Source: Symbiodinium natans
Taxonomy: Eukaryota > Sar > Dinophyceae > Suessiales > Symbiodiniaceae
Reading direction: 5' to 3'
Assembly: GCA_905221605.1 (NCBI GenBank)
Contig: CAJNDS010001540.1
Coordinates: 1 to 14,582 of the forward strand
Length of the DNA: 14,582 bases
In this document: positions 1 to 8,450 of the stretch, piece after piece
Layout of the letters: every line of letters begins with the position of its first letter
Position numbering within the stretch: the first letter of the stretch is position 1
Translations under genes and position numbers: made by a program
The notes under the pieces: generated by a model
Told to the model about the DNA's origin: nothing
The model's input: the letters and a program-made list of their open reading frames with translations, nothing else
The model's database searches: none

Positions 1-144
1 CCGTGCGAAAGGAGTGTCTTTTTGCCACCCAAGACATATCTACATATATATATATACACACATACACACTAAAATATACAAATCTTTGCGTCGAATGCGG
101 TAAGTTTTTTTGATGGAGAGAAAGTTTGTTTGATGGGTCAGGTA
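1..144 (+). repeat. Long direct repeat, copy A (left edge cut by window)
   Basis: This segment recurs at 218-364 with only scattered differences. Both copies run in the same order: CCGTGC, AAGGAGTGTCT, TTGCCACCCAAGACATAT, a TA/CACA microsatellite, ACTAAAATATACA, CTTTGCGTCGAATGCGGTAAG, and two T-rich GAT motifs ending in GATGGGTCAGGTA. The start may lie outside the window. No protein is apparent; the frames that cross it are short and driven by the microsatellite. Confidence 0.9.
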
Positions 145-217
145 AAAAACATCGTGTGAGCATTGTGCTTGCAAATGGGGGGGGCCGCGCCCCCCCAACC
201 CCCCCGCTTTTTTTAAG
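145..217 (+). other. Spacer with G/C homopolymers between the two long repeats
   Basis: A unique spacer of about 73 bp lies between the two direct-repeat copies. It holds a GGGGGG-CCGCG-CCCCCC imperfect palindrome (about 177-206) followed by a T run. With one repeat copy it forms a period of about 217 bp. The palindrome could fold but no known function is recognised. Confidence 0.6.
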
Positions 218-364
218 CCGTGCAGAAAGGAGTGTCTGTTTTGCCACCCAAGACATATATACATATATATATATACACACATACACACTAAAATATACAT
301 ATCTTTGCGTCGAATGCGGTAAGTTGTTTTTGATGGAGAGAAAGTTTTTTTGATGGGTCAGGTA
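218..364 (+). repeat. Long direct repeat, copy B
   Basis: Second copy of the segment at 1-144, including the same TA/CACA microsatellite and the CTTTGCGTCGAATGCGGTAAG block. Small indels in the T runs and one or two substitutions separate the copies, so the duplication is fairly recent. The repeat ends at GGTA (364), after which the copies diverge. Confidence 0.9.
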
Positions 365-404
365 TCGTCCAAAAGAGTCAAAACCTCTTGTAAACTACCA
401 AGGA

Positions 405-503
405 AAGTTTTTTTTGATTGGGAATAAGTTTTTTTGATTTCCGGAAAGTTTTTTTTGATTGTAAAAAAAGTTTTTTTGATCGGAAAAAGTTTTTTTGATG
501 GGT
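405..503 (+). repeat. ~20-bp tandem array of AAGT(7-8)GAT
   Basis: Five units of AAG followed by 7-8 T and GAT start at 405, 426, 446, 468 and 487, so the spacing is 19-22 bp. The variable part between units is A/G-rich (for example GGAATAAG, CCGGAAAG, CGGAAAAAG). The same word occurs twice in each upstream long repeat (102, 122, 321, 342), so the array looks like an amplified tail of that repeat. Lysine- and serine-rich minus-strand frames here are by-products. Confidence 0.85.
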
Positions 504-880
504 TTTCCATAGAAACGGGCTCAGAATGCACCATTCAATCAAGTCTCCCCTCATGAGCACTTGAAGAGCTGTTGGGCTAACGTTCTGTTAAGTTAGGGCT
601 CGTAAGGGCTCCTGAAAGAGTTCTACGACAAGGGTAAACATGCCCTTCCATGTGAAAGTTGCAGCCCCACCCCCCCTTGAAACCCTGGTCCCGATGTGTC
701 GTGACCCTTGGCTTTGGTGATTTTACAAAGGCCTTTAGAAATTAGGAGGTTTAGGTCAAGGGCGTAGCAAAGTCCGAGCAAAGGCCCCACCCTAGCCCTA
801 AACTGTCTATGAGCATTTCTTCTTAAAGAAAGTCTTCTCTTCTTCTGTTGTAAAACCAATGATGTTGTCGCATTTGTGAT
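504..880. other. Non-coding stretch, nothing recognised
   Basis: This stretch has balanced base composition. No long frame, RNA gene, or repeat family could be recognised. It contains a short C run near 668 and a motif-poor unique sequence. A 78-codon minus-strand frame (623-859) has no recognisable domain and its length is within chance expectation. Confidence 0.5.
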
Positions 881-1215
881 TGTGTATACTATAAACTATA
901 TACCACATACTAGATACTAGATACTACATGCCATGTACCGTATACTATATACGATATACGACATACTATGTACTATATACCGTATACTACAGACTATATA
1001 CCGTATACTATATACTGAAAACTGTATACTATATACCATATACCATATACCATATACCATATACTATGTATATATATATATACTATATACTATATACTAT
1101 ATACTATATACTATATACTGTATACTATATACCATATACCATTATACTATGTATATATATATATATATACTCTACACTTACTATGTATGTGTATATATAT
1201 ATACTCTACACTTAC
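881..1215 (+). repeat. ACTATATAC / TATA microsatellite block
   Basis: The block is made of 7-bp ACTATAT-type units with CCGTATACT and CCATATAC variants, interrupted by two (TA)n tracts around 1069-1082 and 1150-1170. Near its right end a unit of about 34 bp, running from CTATGTAT through (TA)n to CTCTACACTTA, is duplicated in tandem (about 1147-1180 and 1181-1214). The tyrosine-rich frames across it (YYIRYTTYYV-like) arise from the microsatellite and are not genes. Confidence 0.92.
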
Positions 1216-1332
1216 AACTCTTTTGTGTTGGGTTCTCATTCTCCACAGAAGAGAGGTGCAGTCCGACCGCGGCCGAAGCAATCAGCAGCACCAACTTCGA
1301 TCTGGAAAGAGCCGGCTCGGCTCTTTGGCTAC

Positions 1333-1454
1333 GGTTTAGGGTTTAGGGTTTAGGGTTTCGGGTTTAGGGTTTAGGGTTTAGGGTTTAGGGTTTAGGGTTT
1401 TGGGGTTTTGGGGTTTTGGGGTTTGGGGTTTGGGGTTTAGGGCTAGGTTTAGGG
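1333..1454 (+). repeat. Interstitial telomere-type array (TTTAGGG)n
   Basis: About nine TTTAGGG-like units are followed by variant units GGGGTTTT and GGGGTTT, then a GGCTAGGTTTAGGG tail. TTTAGGG is the telomere repeat of plants and of several alveolates including dinoflagellates. Here it is internal, flanked on both sides by ordinary sequence. The block of GGGGTTTT units suggests copying errors or decay of an older array. Confidence 0.95.
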
Positions 1455-1645
1455 TCATTTGAAGTAGATAGAGATGTCTTTCTGTAAGGGACTTGCAAAA
1501 ACCCCCACCTGCACCTACCCAAAACTCAGAAAGAAAGCCGCACAAAGCCGCGCAAGGCATTGATCCAGCCGGCACCTCGCAATGTAGCATCCACAATTTT
1601 TGAATACCTCTAGGCCCCTCGTGGTAGCTCACGCTTTCTGTAAGG
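1455..1645. other. Spacer between two opposed telomere-type arrays
   Basis: A unique spacer of 191 bp. The word TTTCTGTAAGG appears near its left side (about 1479) and again next to the right-hand telomeric island (about 1635), a short direct repeat of uncertain meaning. No frame of note was seen. Confidence 0.5.
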
Positions 1646-1671
1646 AACCCTAAACCCTAAACCCTAAATCC
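1646..1671 (-). repeat. Interstitial telomere-type island (CCCTAAA)n
   Basis: Three CCCTAAA units in the opposite orientation to the 1333-1454 array, so the two face each other across 191 bp. Confidence 0.9.
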
Positions 1672-2011
1672 GACCAGCACCAAAGATGCCCCTTGTTTCC
1701 CTTTCTCTATAGCCCCCTTAGGAATAGTATGGTATCTCTATATACATAAAACCCAAAGGAATAATTAGAAAACATTCTCTTAAGGTTTCAACGGGAGTAT
1801 AGTCATAATGCATCCTGAGCCCGTCTGTATCCGCAAACAGCGTGTCAACACCATGGGGGTGCCTTCTTTCAGTGTAAGCGGCTCCTGGGAACTCGCTTTC
1901 GTGTCTTTGTGACAAGCTATTGGAGAGTCGCTCGAATGTTTTGGCAGAGAGAGAGAGAGAGAGACGTCATTGAATGGTGGCGTGCCTGCTTTGATTCAAC
2001 ATCACGATCTT
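1672..2011. other. Non-coding stretch with a GA microsatellite
   Basis: This mostly unique sequence contains a short (GA)n tract at about 1947-1963. The word AGCCCCCTTAGGAA at 1711-1724 recurs at 2379-2392. No protein family was recognised. Confidence 0.5.
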
Positions 2012-2134
2012 CGAAACTGTCGTCCCTTTTGGACGTCTGGGTTCGCGAAATGCGAAACTGTGGCCACTTTTGGACTCTTGTGTTCACGAAATGCACACCT
2101 GCACCCGCTTTTGGGCTTCTGGCTTCGCCCAATG
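2012..2134 (+). repeat. 41-bp tandem repeat, three units plus a decayed fourth
   Basis: Units start at 2012, 2053 and 2094, each exactly 41 bp. Shared words are a start of CGAAACTGT or CACACCTGC type, a central CTTTTGG and an end of TTCGCGAAATG type. A fourth, more divergent unit begins at 2135 (CGAGAGTGT). Because 41 is not a multiple of 3, each unit shifts frame, and this explains the several overlapping frames of 60-130 codons on both strands. They are best read as repeat artefacts. Confidence 0.85.
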
Positions 2135-2734
2135 CGAGAGTGTCGTGGTGGCTCCAAAGTGGCTCTTCTGTGTCCCCGCGAAGTGTTGTTGGGGGAGCTC
2201 TCTTGAGGGATGCTCTTCGAGATGCTCTTGGGAGCCCACATGGCCTCGCACTCATTGGGATCTACGCTGGCAGAATGTGTAGGGGCCACAAAAATATTCC
2301 GGATCGCTGAGATCTGAAGCGTTTGCAAACGAGAATGGGGGGGGGGGCTCCCCGTAAAGTCTTAACGTTCCCAACTACAGCCCCCTTAGGAAGCCGGCTC
2401 TAGTCTTGCTAGCATGTCACCACAAGAACCTAATGGACCGGTCTCAAAAGAATATATGAGAAAAGTTCTAAGAAGGAAGCAGAGCTTTGATCGCTAGACC
2501 CCAATGGCAATACGGGTATTTCCCAAAATAGAGGTCCTCTTGTTTCCCCCAAGTTGAATCGAATCCCTTTAAAGTGACCCCCCAAGACGGGTACACCTAT
2601 TTTCGGAGAACCCCCATACTGTTTGGGGAGGTTCAAGAGCTGGGCACCGGTAAGAGACCGACTCTGAGAGGCAGTTGGGAGCATGTTTGGGCGGCACCTC
2701 TACTTTTGCGAGCGGCCTGCCCGCAAGTGGGGCC
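2135..2734. other. Non-coding stretch, no gene recognised
   Basis: It begins with the decayed fourth 41-bp unit and a small GATGCTCTT duplication (about 2210-2230). It then holds a G run at about 2337-2347 and unique sequence. Frames of 84-102 codons here overlap on both strands and show no domain. Confidence 0.45.
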
Positions 2735-2756
2735 GGGGGGGGGGGGGGTGGGGGGG
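2735..2756 (+). repeat. Poly-G tract
   Basis: Fourteen G, one T, then seven G. One of at least eight G/C homopolymers of nine or more bases in the window. Such tracts are prone to slippage and G-quadruplex formation, and assembly length here may be inexact. Confidence 0.9.
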
Positions 2757-4073
2757 ACTCTCCCGAAGAGTTCGAGGGTGTTTTTTTTTTTGTTTTTGGG
2801 TATTTGGGCTTTGCAGGTCTTGGGGTCTAGGAACAGCCTAAATGTCGAAGCCCTAAGCCTCAAAGCCCGAAAGCCTAAGTGAAGAATAGCAGCTTTGGAT
2901 ATTTGGGGGCATGCGGGACACCAGAAGATTCCGAAAGATGCACCAGCCTGGGCACTGAAGACGCTTAGGGGGGCTCTGGGTCTTGGTTGAGAAGGTGACA
3001 CCCAATTGGCAGAGCTGGCGTGTGTTTTCAGCATCTCTCCTGCTCTTGTAAGTTATGTTCACGCGCATGGTTCTTTAGGTTTATGCTCATTGTCCTGAAG
3101 GAATGAGAGTGTAGATAGATATCAGGGCCGAGAGTTCTGCAAATCACTTGAAGTAGCAAACTAAGCAGTAACAATATAACTCCTTGGGTTCACATTCTGG
3201 TTGCTAGTTTTAACCAGGACTGCCCAATGCCATCTGCTTGCACATGAACCCCAAAAGTCTACGCAACTCCAACCTTCCAGCATCCTCGCACCTTGCACCA
3301 TGTCACGCTAGTCAGCTAGTCCAGTGGCAAAGGAGCTGTATGAGGGCGGACGAGCACACCGTGGCGGACGGCAGGTGTGAGAGTATCAGCAATCTTTAGA
3401 AGTCAGACCGGTGGGTCTGCTGAAAAAGCCAAAGGTTCCTCCAGTTTCCTACTACTCTGCTGCACTCCTTCTGTGATGTTTTTTCGGGTCAGGCGTTAGG
3501 ACCGTTAGGACTCCTAGGACTCTTTTGAGTTTCCAGGCTCGGAGGTTCATCGGAGGTTTTCAGGCGGTGCCTGAAATTTTTATTCACAGTTCTTGGGCGC
3601 GCTTGCGTGCGGATTAGGGTTCCGTGGGTTCAGTGTTTAGGAAGTCTGCGGCAGGGAAGTCTTCCGGGCAGTGTATCGAAGCCTGTTGCACCAGGTCAGT
3701 GGGGCTCGGGGCCCCCCGAACATTCAGTGTAGGTTTAGAATTCCAGGGTGCTGTGGCTGCTGTAGCTTCGCAGATAAAGGGAGCTCACCCTCCTCCGCCT
3801 GGAAGATTTCCCGAGCCGGCAGCATCGGATGGGTGCCTTTGCCTTGCTAGTCGTGTGCGAAAGTAGCCCCTTTAGAACCCTCAAATATCAGGTAACCCCC
3901 AGGTACCGAAAAGCCCTCACCCCCAAAGCCACACATGAGCTGGCGCGCAGGAATCTGAGCCCGCTCCTTCTTTGCAGGGTGACATGCGGCCGCCTCTTTC
4001 ATTGAAGCTCGGCCCGCGTAGCGAGGGTTGGGAATCTAGACAGTGCGGATCAGCTTCTGCTCCGCGTATCTTA
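2757..4073. other. Long gene-less stretch of unique sequence
   Basis: A T run lies at about 2780-2790, a cluster of TTAGGAC-like words (GTTAGGACC, GTTAGGACTCCTAGGACT) at about 3494-3520, and a single TTAGGGTT at about 3614. Short frames (for example 3624-3866 plus, 2633-3034 minus) overlap other frames and carry no recognised motif. Exons separated by introns cannot be excluded by eye. Confidence 0.4.
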
Positions 4074-4231
4074 ACTACTAATTGCTTAAGAACCCCCCAA
4101 ACCATAACCATGCTTTTCCTTATAAGGGCAATTTAGGGATTATTATCTTTTGTTCTTGACATATTCTTCCTTATAAGGGTACTATAGGAATTATCATCTT
4201 TTTTTGCGGGGGTTCTTAAGCAAATAGTAGT
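4074..4231. mobile_element. MITE-like inverted-repeat element (158 bp)
   Basis: The left end ACTACTAATTGCTTAAGAAC plus CCCC (4074-4097) matches the reverse complement of 4208-4231 at 23 of 24 positions. Inside lie two 36-bp direct repeats (4116-4151 and 4167-4202, 31 of 36 identical), each opening with the perfect palindrome CCTTATAAGG (4118-4127 and 4169-4178). The whole unit could fold into one long hairpin. Size and shape are those of a miniature inverted-repeat element, but no clear target-site duplication is visible, so the mechanism is inferred only. No coding capacity. Confidence 0.7.
4118..4178. repeat. Pair of CCTTATAAGG palindromes (CArG-like)
   Basis: Two identical 10-bp palindromes lie 51 bp apart inside the inverted-repeat element. 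They fit the CC(A/T)6GG form bound by MADS/SRF-family factors in other eukaryotes. Whether any such factor acts here is unknown; the fit could come simply from palindromic AT-rich sequence. Confidence 0.4.
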
Positions 4232-4312
4232 GAAGGCGCAGCTCTTGGGTGAGGGCTCGAGGCAAAAGAAATGAACCAACCCCCCGCCCACAGAAAACGA
4301 ACTTCAGGTGTC

Positions 4313-4359
4313 AGGGTTTAGGGTGTAGGGTTTAGGGATGTTTAGGGTTTAGGGTTTAT
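4313..4359 (+). repeat. Interstitial telomere-type island
   Basis: About five TTTAGGG units, two of them altered (TGTAGGG, GATGTTTAGGG). It lies about 80 bp right of the inverted-repeat element. Confidence 0.88.
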
Positions 4360-5160
4360 GGTAGTTTCCTGGCTCTGTGGCGCTGTGCCAGATTGCAATC
4401 CACCTGAAGGGCGTAAGGCGTAAGGTTCAGGTTTGGAGTTTGGGGCGACTGCGCAGAGTTCAGGTTCTGGGGGCTTGCGGGGTTACACTTTATAGGGATT
4501 AGCAGATCCGAATAGGAGGGTCAAGTGTCAAGTTAAGTCTCCCCCATTGCTGAGGTGACTGGCCAAAACCGTTCGCACGAACAGCTGAGCTGGAGGAAGC
4601 GCCATCAGGGGGTTCCCTTTCCTTGTTCTGGTTCAGGCTACTTCCTTCACGGTACATCCCTGAACTGCCCTCGATGCCTGTGATGCAGAACACCCCCCAA
4701 GAAGTGCTTCTACTGAGGGTTTCAGGGGGTGTCATCAGCAGGCGCAGGAAGTCCTGCACATGACCAAATGTGTAGATAACATACTGTACTAGAATACAGG
4801 ACAATATATATATATATAACACAAGATAGTAGAGTTAAAATATTCCGTGTATATCGAACCCGTGAGCCTCCAAGTGCGCTTGCAGGAGATGGTTCGGTCA
4901 GGTGGCTACCACTCGATTCTGGGAGACCGGGAGAAGGCCTGGAGACAAACCCTCGGTCAATTGTGGCCTCCGATTTGTTCTTTTTGTTTAGACAAAACCG
5001 GAGGAAATAAAGCAAAAGACAGAAAACTGAAGAAGGGTTCTAAGGGGACTGCAGTTAAAGAATAAACCTTTTTGTAAGACCCCTGAACCCTCAAACATGA
5101 CGCGAAGCATTTTGAGCAACAAAAGTCAAGAGCCCGAAGCTTCTCACCTTCAGACCCCAC
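4360..5160. other. Gene-less stretch with a TA microsatellite
   Basis: Unique sequence with a (TA)n tract at about 4805-4819. Overlapping frames up to 107 codons on the minus strand (4499-4822) and 72 on the plus strand (4847-5065) have no recognised domain. The A-rich GGAAATAAAGCAAAAG stretch near 5002 is not diagnostic of anything. Confidence 0.4.
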
Positions 5161-5163
5161 ACA

Positions 5164-5216
5164 AAACCCTAAAATCTTCAGATCCTAAACTCTAAACCCT
5201 AAACCCTAAACCCTAA
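5164..5216 (-). repeat. Interstitial telomere-type island (CCCTAAA)n
   Basis: CCCTAAA units, some altered (CCCTAAAATC, CCTAAACT), in minus orientation. ATCTTCAG occurs within the island (about 5173) and again just after it (about 5218), a small direct repeat. Confidence 0.88.
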
Positions 5217-5408
5217 TATCTTCAGCCCTCGAGCCCTCTACGCATACCTACACAGGTTCGAGGCACTTTCCGTGAGTTCGTGGTTCCCGGTGCGGACCAG
5301 GCTCAACCGGTTCCCTTTTTTGTTTGGCTTCTTCTCACCTACTTGCAGGGTCTGCTCTAAGCCCGGAACCCGAAAACCCGAAGTCTTCGGTGACTGACTG
5401 CGAGGGGC

Positions 5409-5424
5409 GGGGGGGGGGGGGGGG
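5409..5424 (+). repeat. Poly-G tract (16)
   Basis: An uninterrupted run of 16 G following GAGGGGC. Likely unstable in copy number. Confidence 0.9.
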
Positions 5425-6109
5425 TTAGTATGTAATCCCCGCATATTGATTCTTCAAATTCAACATGCTGGGATTTCCATGTCGGAGGACTGTGCCTCCA
5501 AATTTAGCGGAAGGTGCCCTGAATCCCCAAGCCCTATACCCTGTGACCCTAAGCCTTCATGGTGGCTCCCTGTTGAGTGGCTGGTGCAGCTATGCGGGTG
5601 TGCAAAGAACCCTGATGCCGCATGCCAGGTTTACCCTGAGTATGTCGTATGGCATCTTGGAAGGCAGTTTGGTGCGTTGGCGGATGCTGGTATATCCATG
5701 CCCCTCATCAACTCTCCTTCTCCTTTCCTTTTTGCGCGCTGTGCGGTCTTCAAGGCCAGGAGAGAAAGAAGTTGAAGGAAGTAGATGTCTGCTTAGGTAC
5801 GGTAGCAGTAACTCATGACCTCATTTCCTGATGACTCGGAAACTTTTGCAGGGCCACACGTACAGAGGGAAGCTGTGTGGCAAGGTACAGCCGGGTGGGG
5901 CCTTTCGAGAAGAACTGAGGAGCCGGGTCCTTGCACTAATCACGCTAATGTTTTGTGAACAACAATTTAGACAAATTTCCCATATTCACCATGCTTGGCC
6001 GGCCGTCTCACAAAGTGAGTCTACCTGCCAAGGCTACATTCCACCACAGTTTTTTGTTCACAGGTTGTCCGTTTCAGAGCGAGGCGCGGGTTCGAAGAAC
6101 CAGCGCATG
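5425..6109. other. Stretch with overlapping open frames, coding status unknown
   Basis: Two plus-strand frames stay open together (5446-5775 and 5465-5818), and a 138-codon frame begins at 5831 and runs to 6247 through the poly-C tract. None shows a domain, signal peptide or membrane pattern that I recognise. Two long frames overlapping on one strand argue against both being real. If this is dinoflagellate DNA, short exons could hide here; a transcript alignment would decide. Confidence 0.3.
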
Positions 6110-6137
6110 CCCCCCCCCCCCCCCCCCCCACCCCACC
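6110..6137 (+). repeat. Poly-C tract (20 C, then CCCC blocks)
   Basis: Twenty C, then ACCCCACCCC. It creates proline-rich or glycine-rich runs in every frame that crosses it. Confidence 0.92.
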
Positions 6138-7133
6138 CCGAAAAGCTGCTCCTCAAGGAGATACGTGGAGAAAACCAAAGTGAAGGTGAAGCCCTTCGTT
6201 CAAGGATTCTTTTGGGGCTGGCCTTGGCCTCTTCTAAAGACCTGTAGGGGGCCGTCTTAAGTACCTCGGGATGGCCCATTTCGAAGATTGCAAAAGCTCG
6301 GTGTTGCCCGACAAACCTCAAAAAAACTCTAAGAAGAGTGCCGCCGGAAGGGACCCATGGGTGCTTCTGAAGCAAAAATTCCTGGCTGCCCTATCCAGTG
6401 GCCCGCCTGCGCTTGTGTTGGGAGTGTTTCTTGGCTTCTCCGGACATTCTGGGTTTCAGGTTAACCTTGGCCTGGGAGCTTTGACTGTGGGCGCTTACAC
6501 ACGTGATTTATAGGTTTATGGATAAGGCATAAGCATCTCACCCTTATTGGAGTAGCCTTTCACTGATCGTGCCTTATCCACTATCACCTCAAGAACATTT
6601 CTCACTCAAAACGCGCTTATTTGCAACAGCAATTGGAAGTCCAATTGGCAGGGTCCAACATCAGAGCGAAATCCCAGGGCGCTGGAACCACCTTTTCTGT
6701 TTCTCTTCCTGGGCGACTCGGAATCAAGATCTCGGCATGAGCCGGGATCAACAAGGCGGGAAGTCTAAACATGAAACCGAGCAACATCTCAATTTATGAG
6801 GGTAGGGTTTAGGGACAGCAACTTGCACGGTTCGCTTTAGTTTTCTCAACCCTTGACCCCCGATTTTCTGGATCTGCACGAAGGCACCTGCGAGCCTCGT
6901 TTTTTGGCAAGACCTAAGGTTCGATTTTTTCAGGGAACAAGGGCTTGATGATGGGAGCGTTCGCCAGAGCCAGGACAAGCAGAACAAAGGGCAGGCTGCA
7001 CAAGCTTTAAGCTGCAGTGCTTCAAGTTCTGTTCCAACAGGCTAAACGTTGCGGGCCATGGCATCTCTGAAAGCAAGCAGCAAGGGTATCTTTCACATGC
7101 AAGACAATACGGTACAAAGACATAAGCTTCAAG
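6138..7133. other. Gene-less stretch with one short inverted repeat
   Basis: Unique sequence. TGGATAAGGCA (6519-6529) and its exact reverse complement TGCCTTATCCA (6570-6580) are 11-bp arms around a 40-bp loop. This is not a tRNA: no recognisable T-arm or anticodon arm fits. A lone TAGGGTTTAGGG lies at about 6802-6813. Frames of 76-105 codons overlap and are unrecognised. Confidence 0.45.
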
Positions 7134-7153
7134 TTTAGGGTTTAGGGTTTATA
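7134..7153 (+). repeat. Interstitial telomere-type island
   Basis: Two perfect TTTAGGG units and a TTTATAGGG variant. Confidence 0.8.
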
Positions 7154-7604
7154 GGGCGCATAATCCCTGCTCTTTGCTTCTGTCCTTCCCGGGGTTGGCA
7201 TCGTTCCTTTCTACGCCCCCCAGCCGGTCGCTTTGGCTCAGGCTGAGATTTTACGGAGCAGCTACAAAAAGACAGCTAACAAGAAATGTCAGCGAGCAGT
7301 TCCCATGGCCGAGCGGTGGGCTGCAGGCAGCACTAGCATGGGATGCCGAAGTGTAGAATACAAGCAAAGCTGAGAGTTCATCACCCCTGAGGGTCCATGT
7401 ACCCTTAGCTTGCTTCGCTTTGACCCTCCAGTTACTACAGTTGAACTCCACAAGGCTCTACTATTACGATGCATGAACCCTAAGGGTACGGCCACGGAAT
7501 GTCGGGTCTGGTGCACCATGGCTTTTGGGCACCGATCTCTTGCGAAGAGGTGGGCAGTCTCCTGCACGGCCCCAGAAGCCCAGTACTGACTTTTCCTTAA
7601 ACCC
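7154..7604. other. Gene-less stretch
   Basis: Unique sequence with overlapping short frames on both strands (up to 92 codons, 7289-7567 minus), none recognised. CTTTGGCTCAGG at 7231-7242 resembles part of the dinoflagellate spliced leader but only over about nine bases. Confidence 0.4.
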
Positions 7605-7628
7605 GGTTTAGGGGTTTAGGGTCTAGGG
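7605..7628 (+). repeat. Interstitial telomere-type island
   Basis: GGTTTAGGGGTTTAGGGTCTAGGG, three units with two changes. Confidence 0.75.
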
Positions 7629-7733
7629 AAACCCTACATAAACAACCGAATGTATTCCCGATATGAACGCTCCAGTAACCTACGTTCTTTCCGAGCAGCT
7701 CCGGGGGTGTTCAGCTCATGTGCCGTGCTCGGG

Positions 7734-7815
7734 CGTTTAGGGTTTGGGGTTGCGGTTTAAGGGCTGAGTGTTTAGGGGTCAAGCCTGGGGTTCCGGTTTT
7801 ACGGTTTGAGGTTTT
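7734..7815 (+). repeat. Degenerate telomere-type island
   Basis: GTTTAGGGTTTGGGGTT is followed by increasingly altered GGTTT/GTTTAGG words up to GGTTTTACGGTTTGAGGTTTT. It looks like an eroded array. Confidence 0.6.
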
Positions 7816-8289
7816 AGACGTCGGTTCCCCAAGACTTCGGCTGACTTTAGGCTCTGCCGATGCCACTGTCAGGAATGCTTTGATGTGAGCAGTCACCTGC
7901 AAGGGCAGACTCTCATGGAGATCAGTATCGGCTGCTTCTTTCCAAAACTCCAGAACCCTCAAAATTAAGGTGCATTACTTACTTCACGGCATTGGGGAGT
8001 CTTGTGGGAGCCTGGGGACCAATCGACACCAGCTCTGGACTGGAACTGCCAGGTGCGGATAAGACCTACTCGCCTGATTGGAGAGCTCCGTGGGCACTTG
8101 AGGCGTGGGCGCGGGAAGTTCTGAGAGGCTGTCGAATTCGGTGTGTCGCTAAGCACAGACGAAGCTTGTGAAATTTGGCGTGAGTGTTTGTTGAGGAAGT
8201 TTGTTCATGCCTGCGTTCACTATTGGGCGGGGGGGATATAGCAAATAAGGCGTTTTCTTTGTGGCGGTAACTCAAGAAGAACTGACGAT
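7816..8289. other. Gene-less stretch
   Basis: Unique sequence of balanced composition. Minus-strand frames of 63-83 codons are unrecognised. It ends at the TATG-rich microsatellite that borders the AT-rich block. Confidence 0.45.
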
Positions 8290-8332
8290 GTATGTATACG
8301 TATGTATGCATGTACATGTATGACTGTATATG
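8290..8332 (+). repeat. TATG/TGCA microsatellite, left flank of the AT-rich block
   Basis: GTATGTATACGTATGTATGC-type sequence. A related TATG-rich tract lies outside the right end of the block (12266-12398), in the same orientation, as expected if a large element inserted into one microsatellite. Confidence 0.8.
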
Positions 8333-8334
8333 TA

Positions 8335-8450
8335 CCCAGACATTCCAAAAGTCACTACGTACTTAAGATTAGCGTATGTTTGTGTTACATTAATTAGCGT
8401 AGGTTCCCTTAATTAACGGAGGTTGTAATTAAGGTATGTTTGTTTCAAGA
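8335..8450 (+). repeat. Left terminal arm of the outer element
   Basis: After the 20-bp end, the arm contains GATTAGCGTATGTTTGT, ATTAATTAGCGTAGG, CTTAATTAACGGAGGTTG and AATTAAGGTATGTTTGTTTCAAGA. The last block matches the reverse complement of the inner edge of the right arm (12037-12079). The arm holds about four TTAATTA-type units, fewer than the right arm. Confidence 0.8.

Noticed and set aside
928-1353. Two tyrosine-rich frames of about 140 codons
   Set aside because: Produced by the ACTATATAC microsatellite; both run on into unrelated sequence.
1909-2328. Overlapping frames of 70-133 codons on both strands
   Set aside because: The 41-bp repeat shifts frame each unit, so no single frame keeps a repeated peptide.
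5831-6247. 138-codon plus-strand frame
   Set aside because: No recognised domain, a poly-proline run from 20 C, and overlapping open frames on the same and opposite strands. Could not be supported as a gene.
6519-6580. Possible tRNA-like fold (11-bp closing stem)
   Set aside because: No T-loop, D-loop or anticodon arm could be placed; total length and inner pairing do not fit.
7224-7242. Resemblance to the dinoflagellate spliced leader (CCG...TTTGGCTCA)
   Set aside because: Only CCG and a nine-base TTTGGCTCA match. The middle differs and the following bases do not fit, so it is likely chance.
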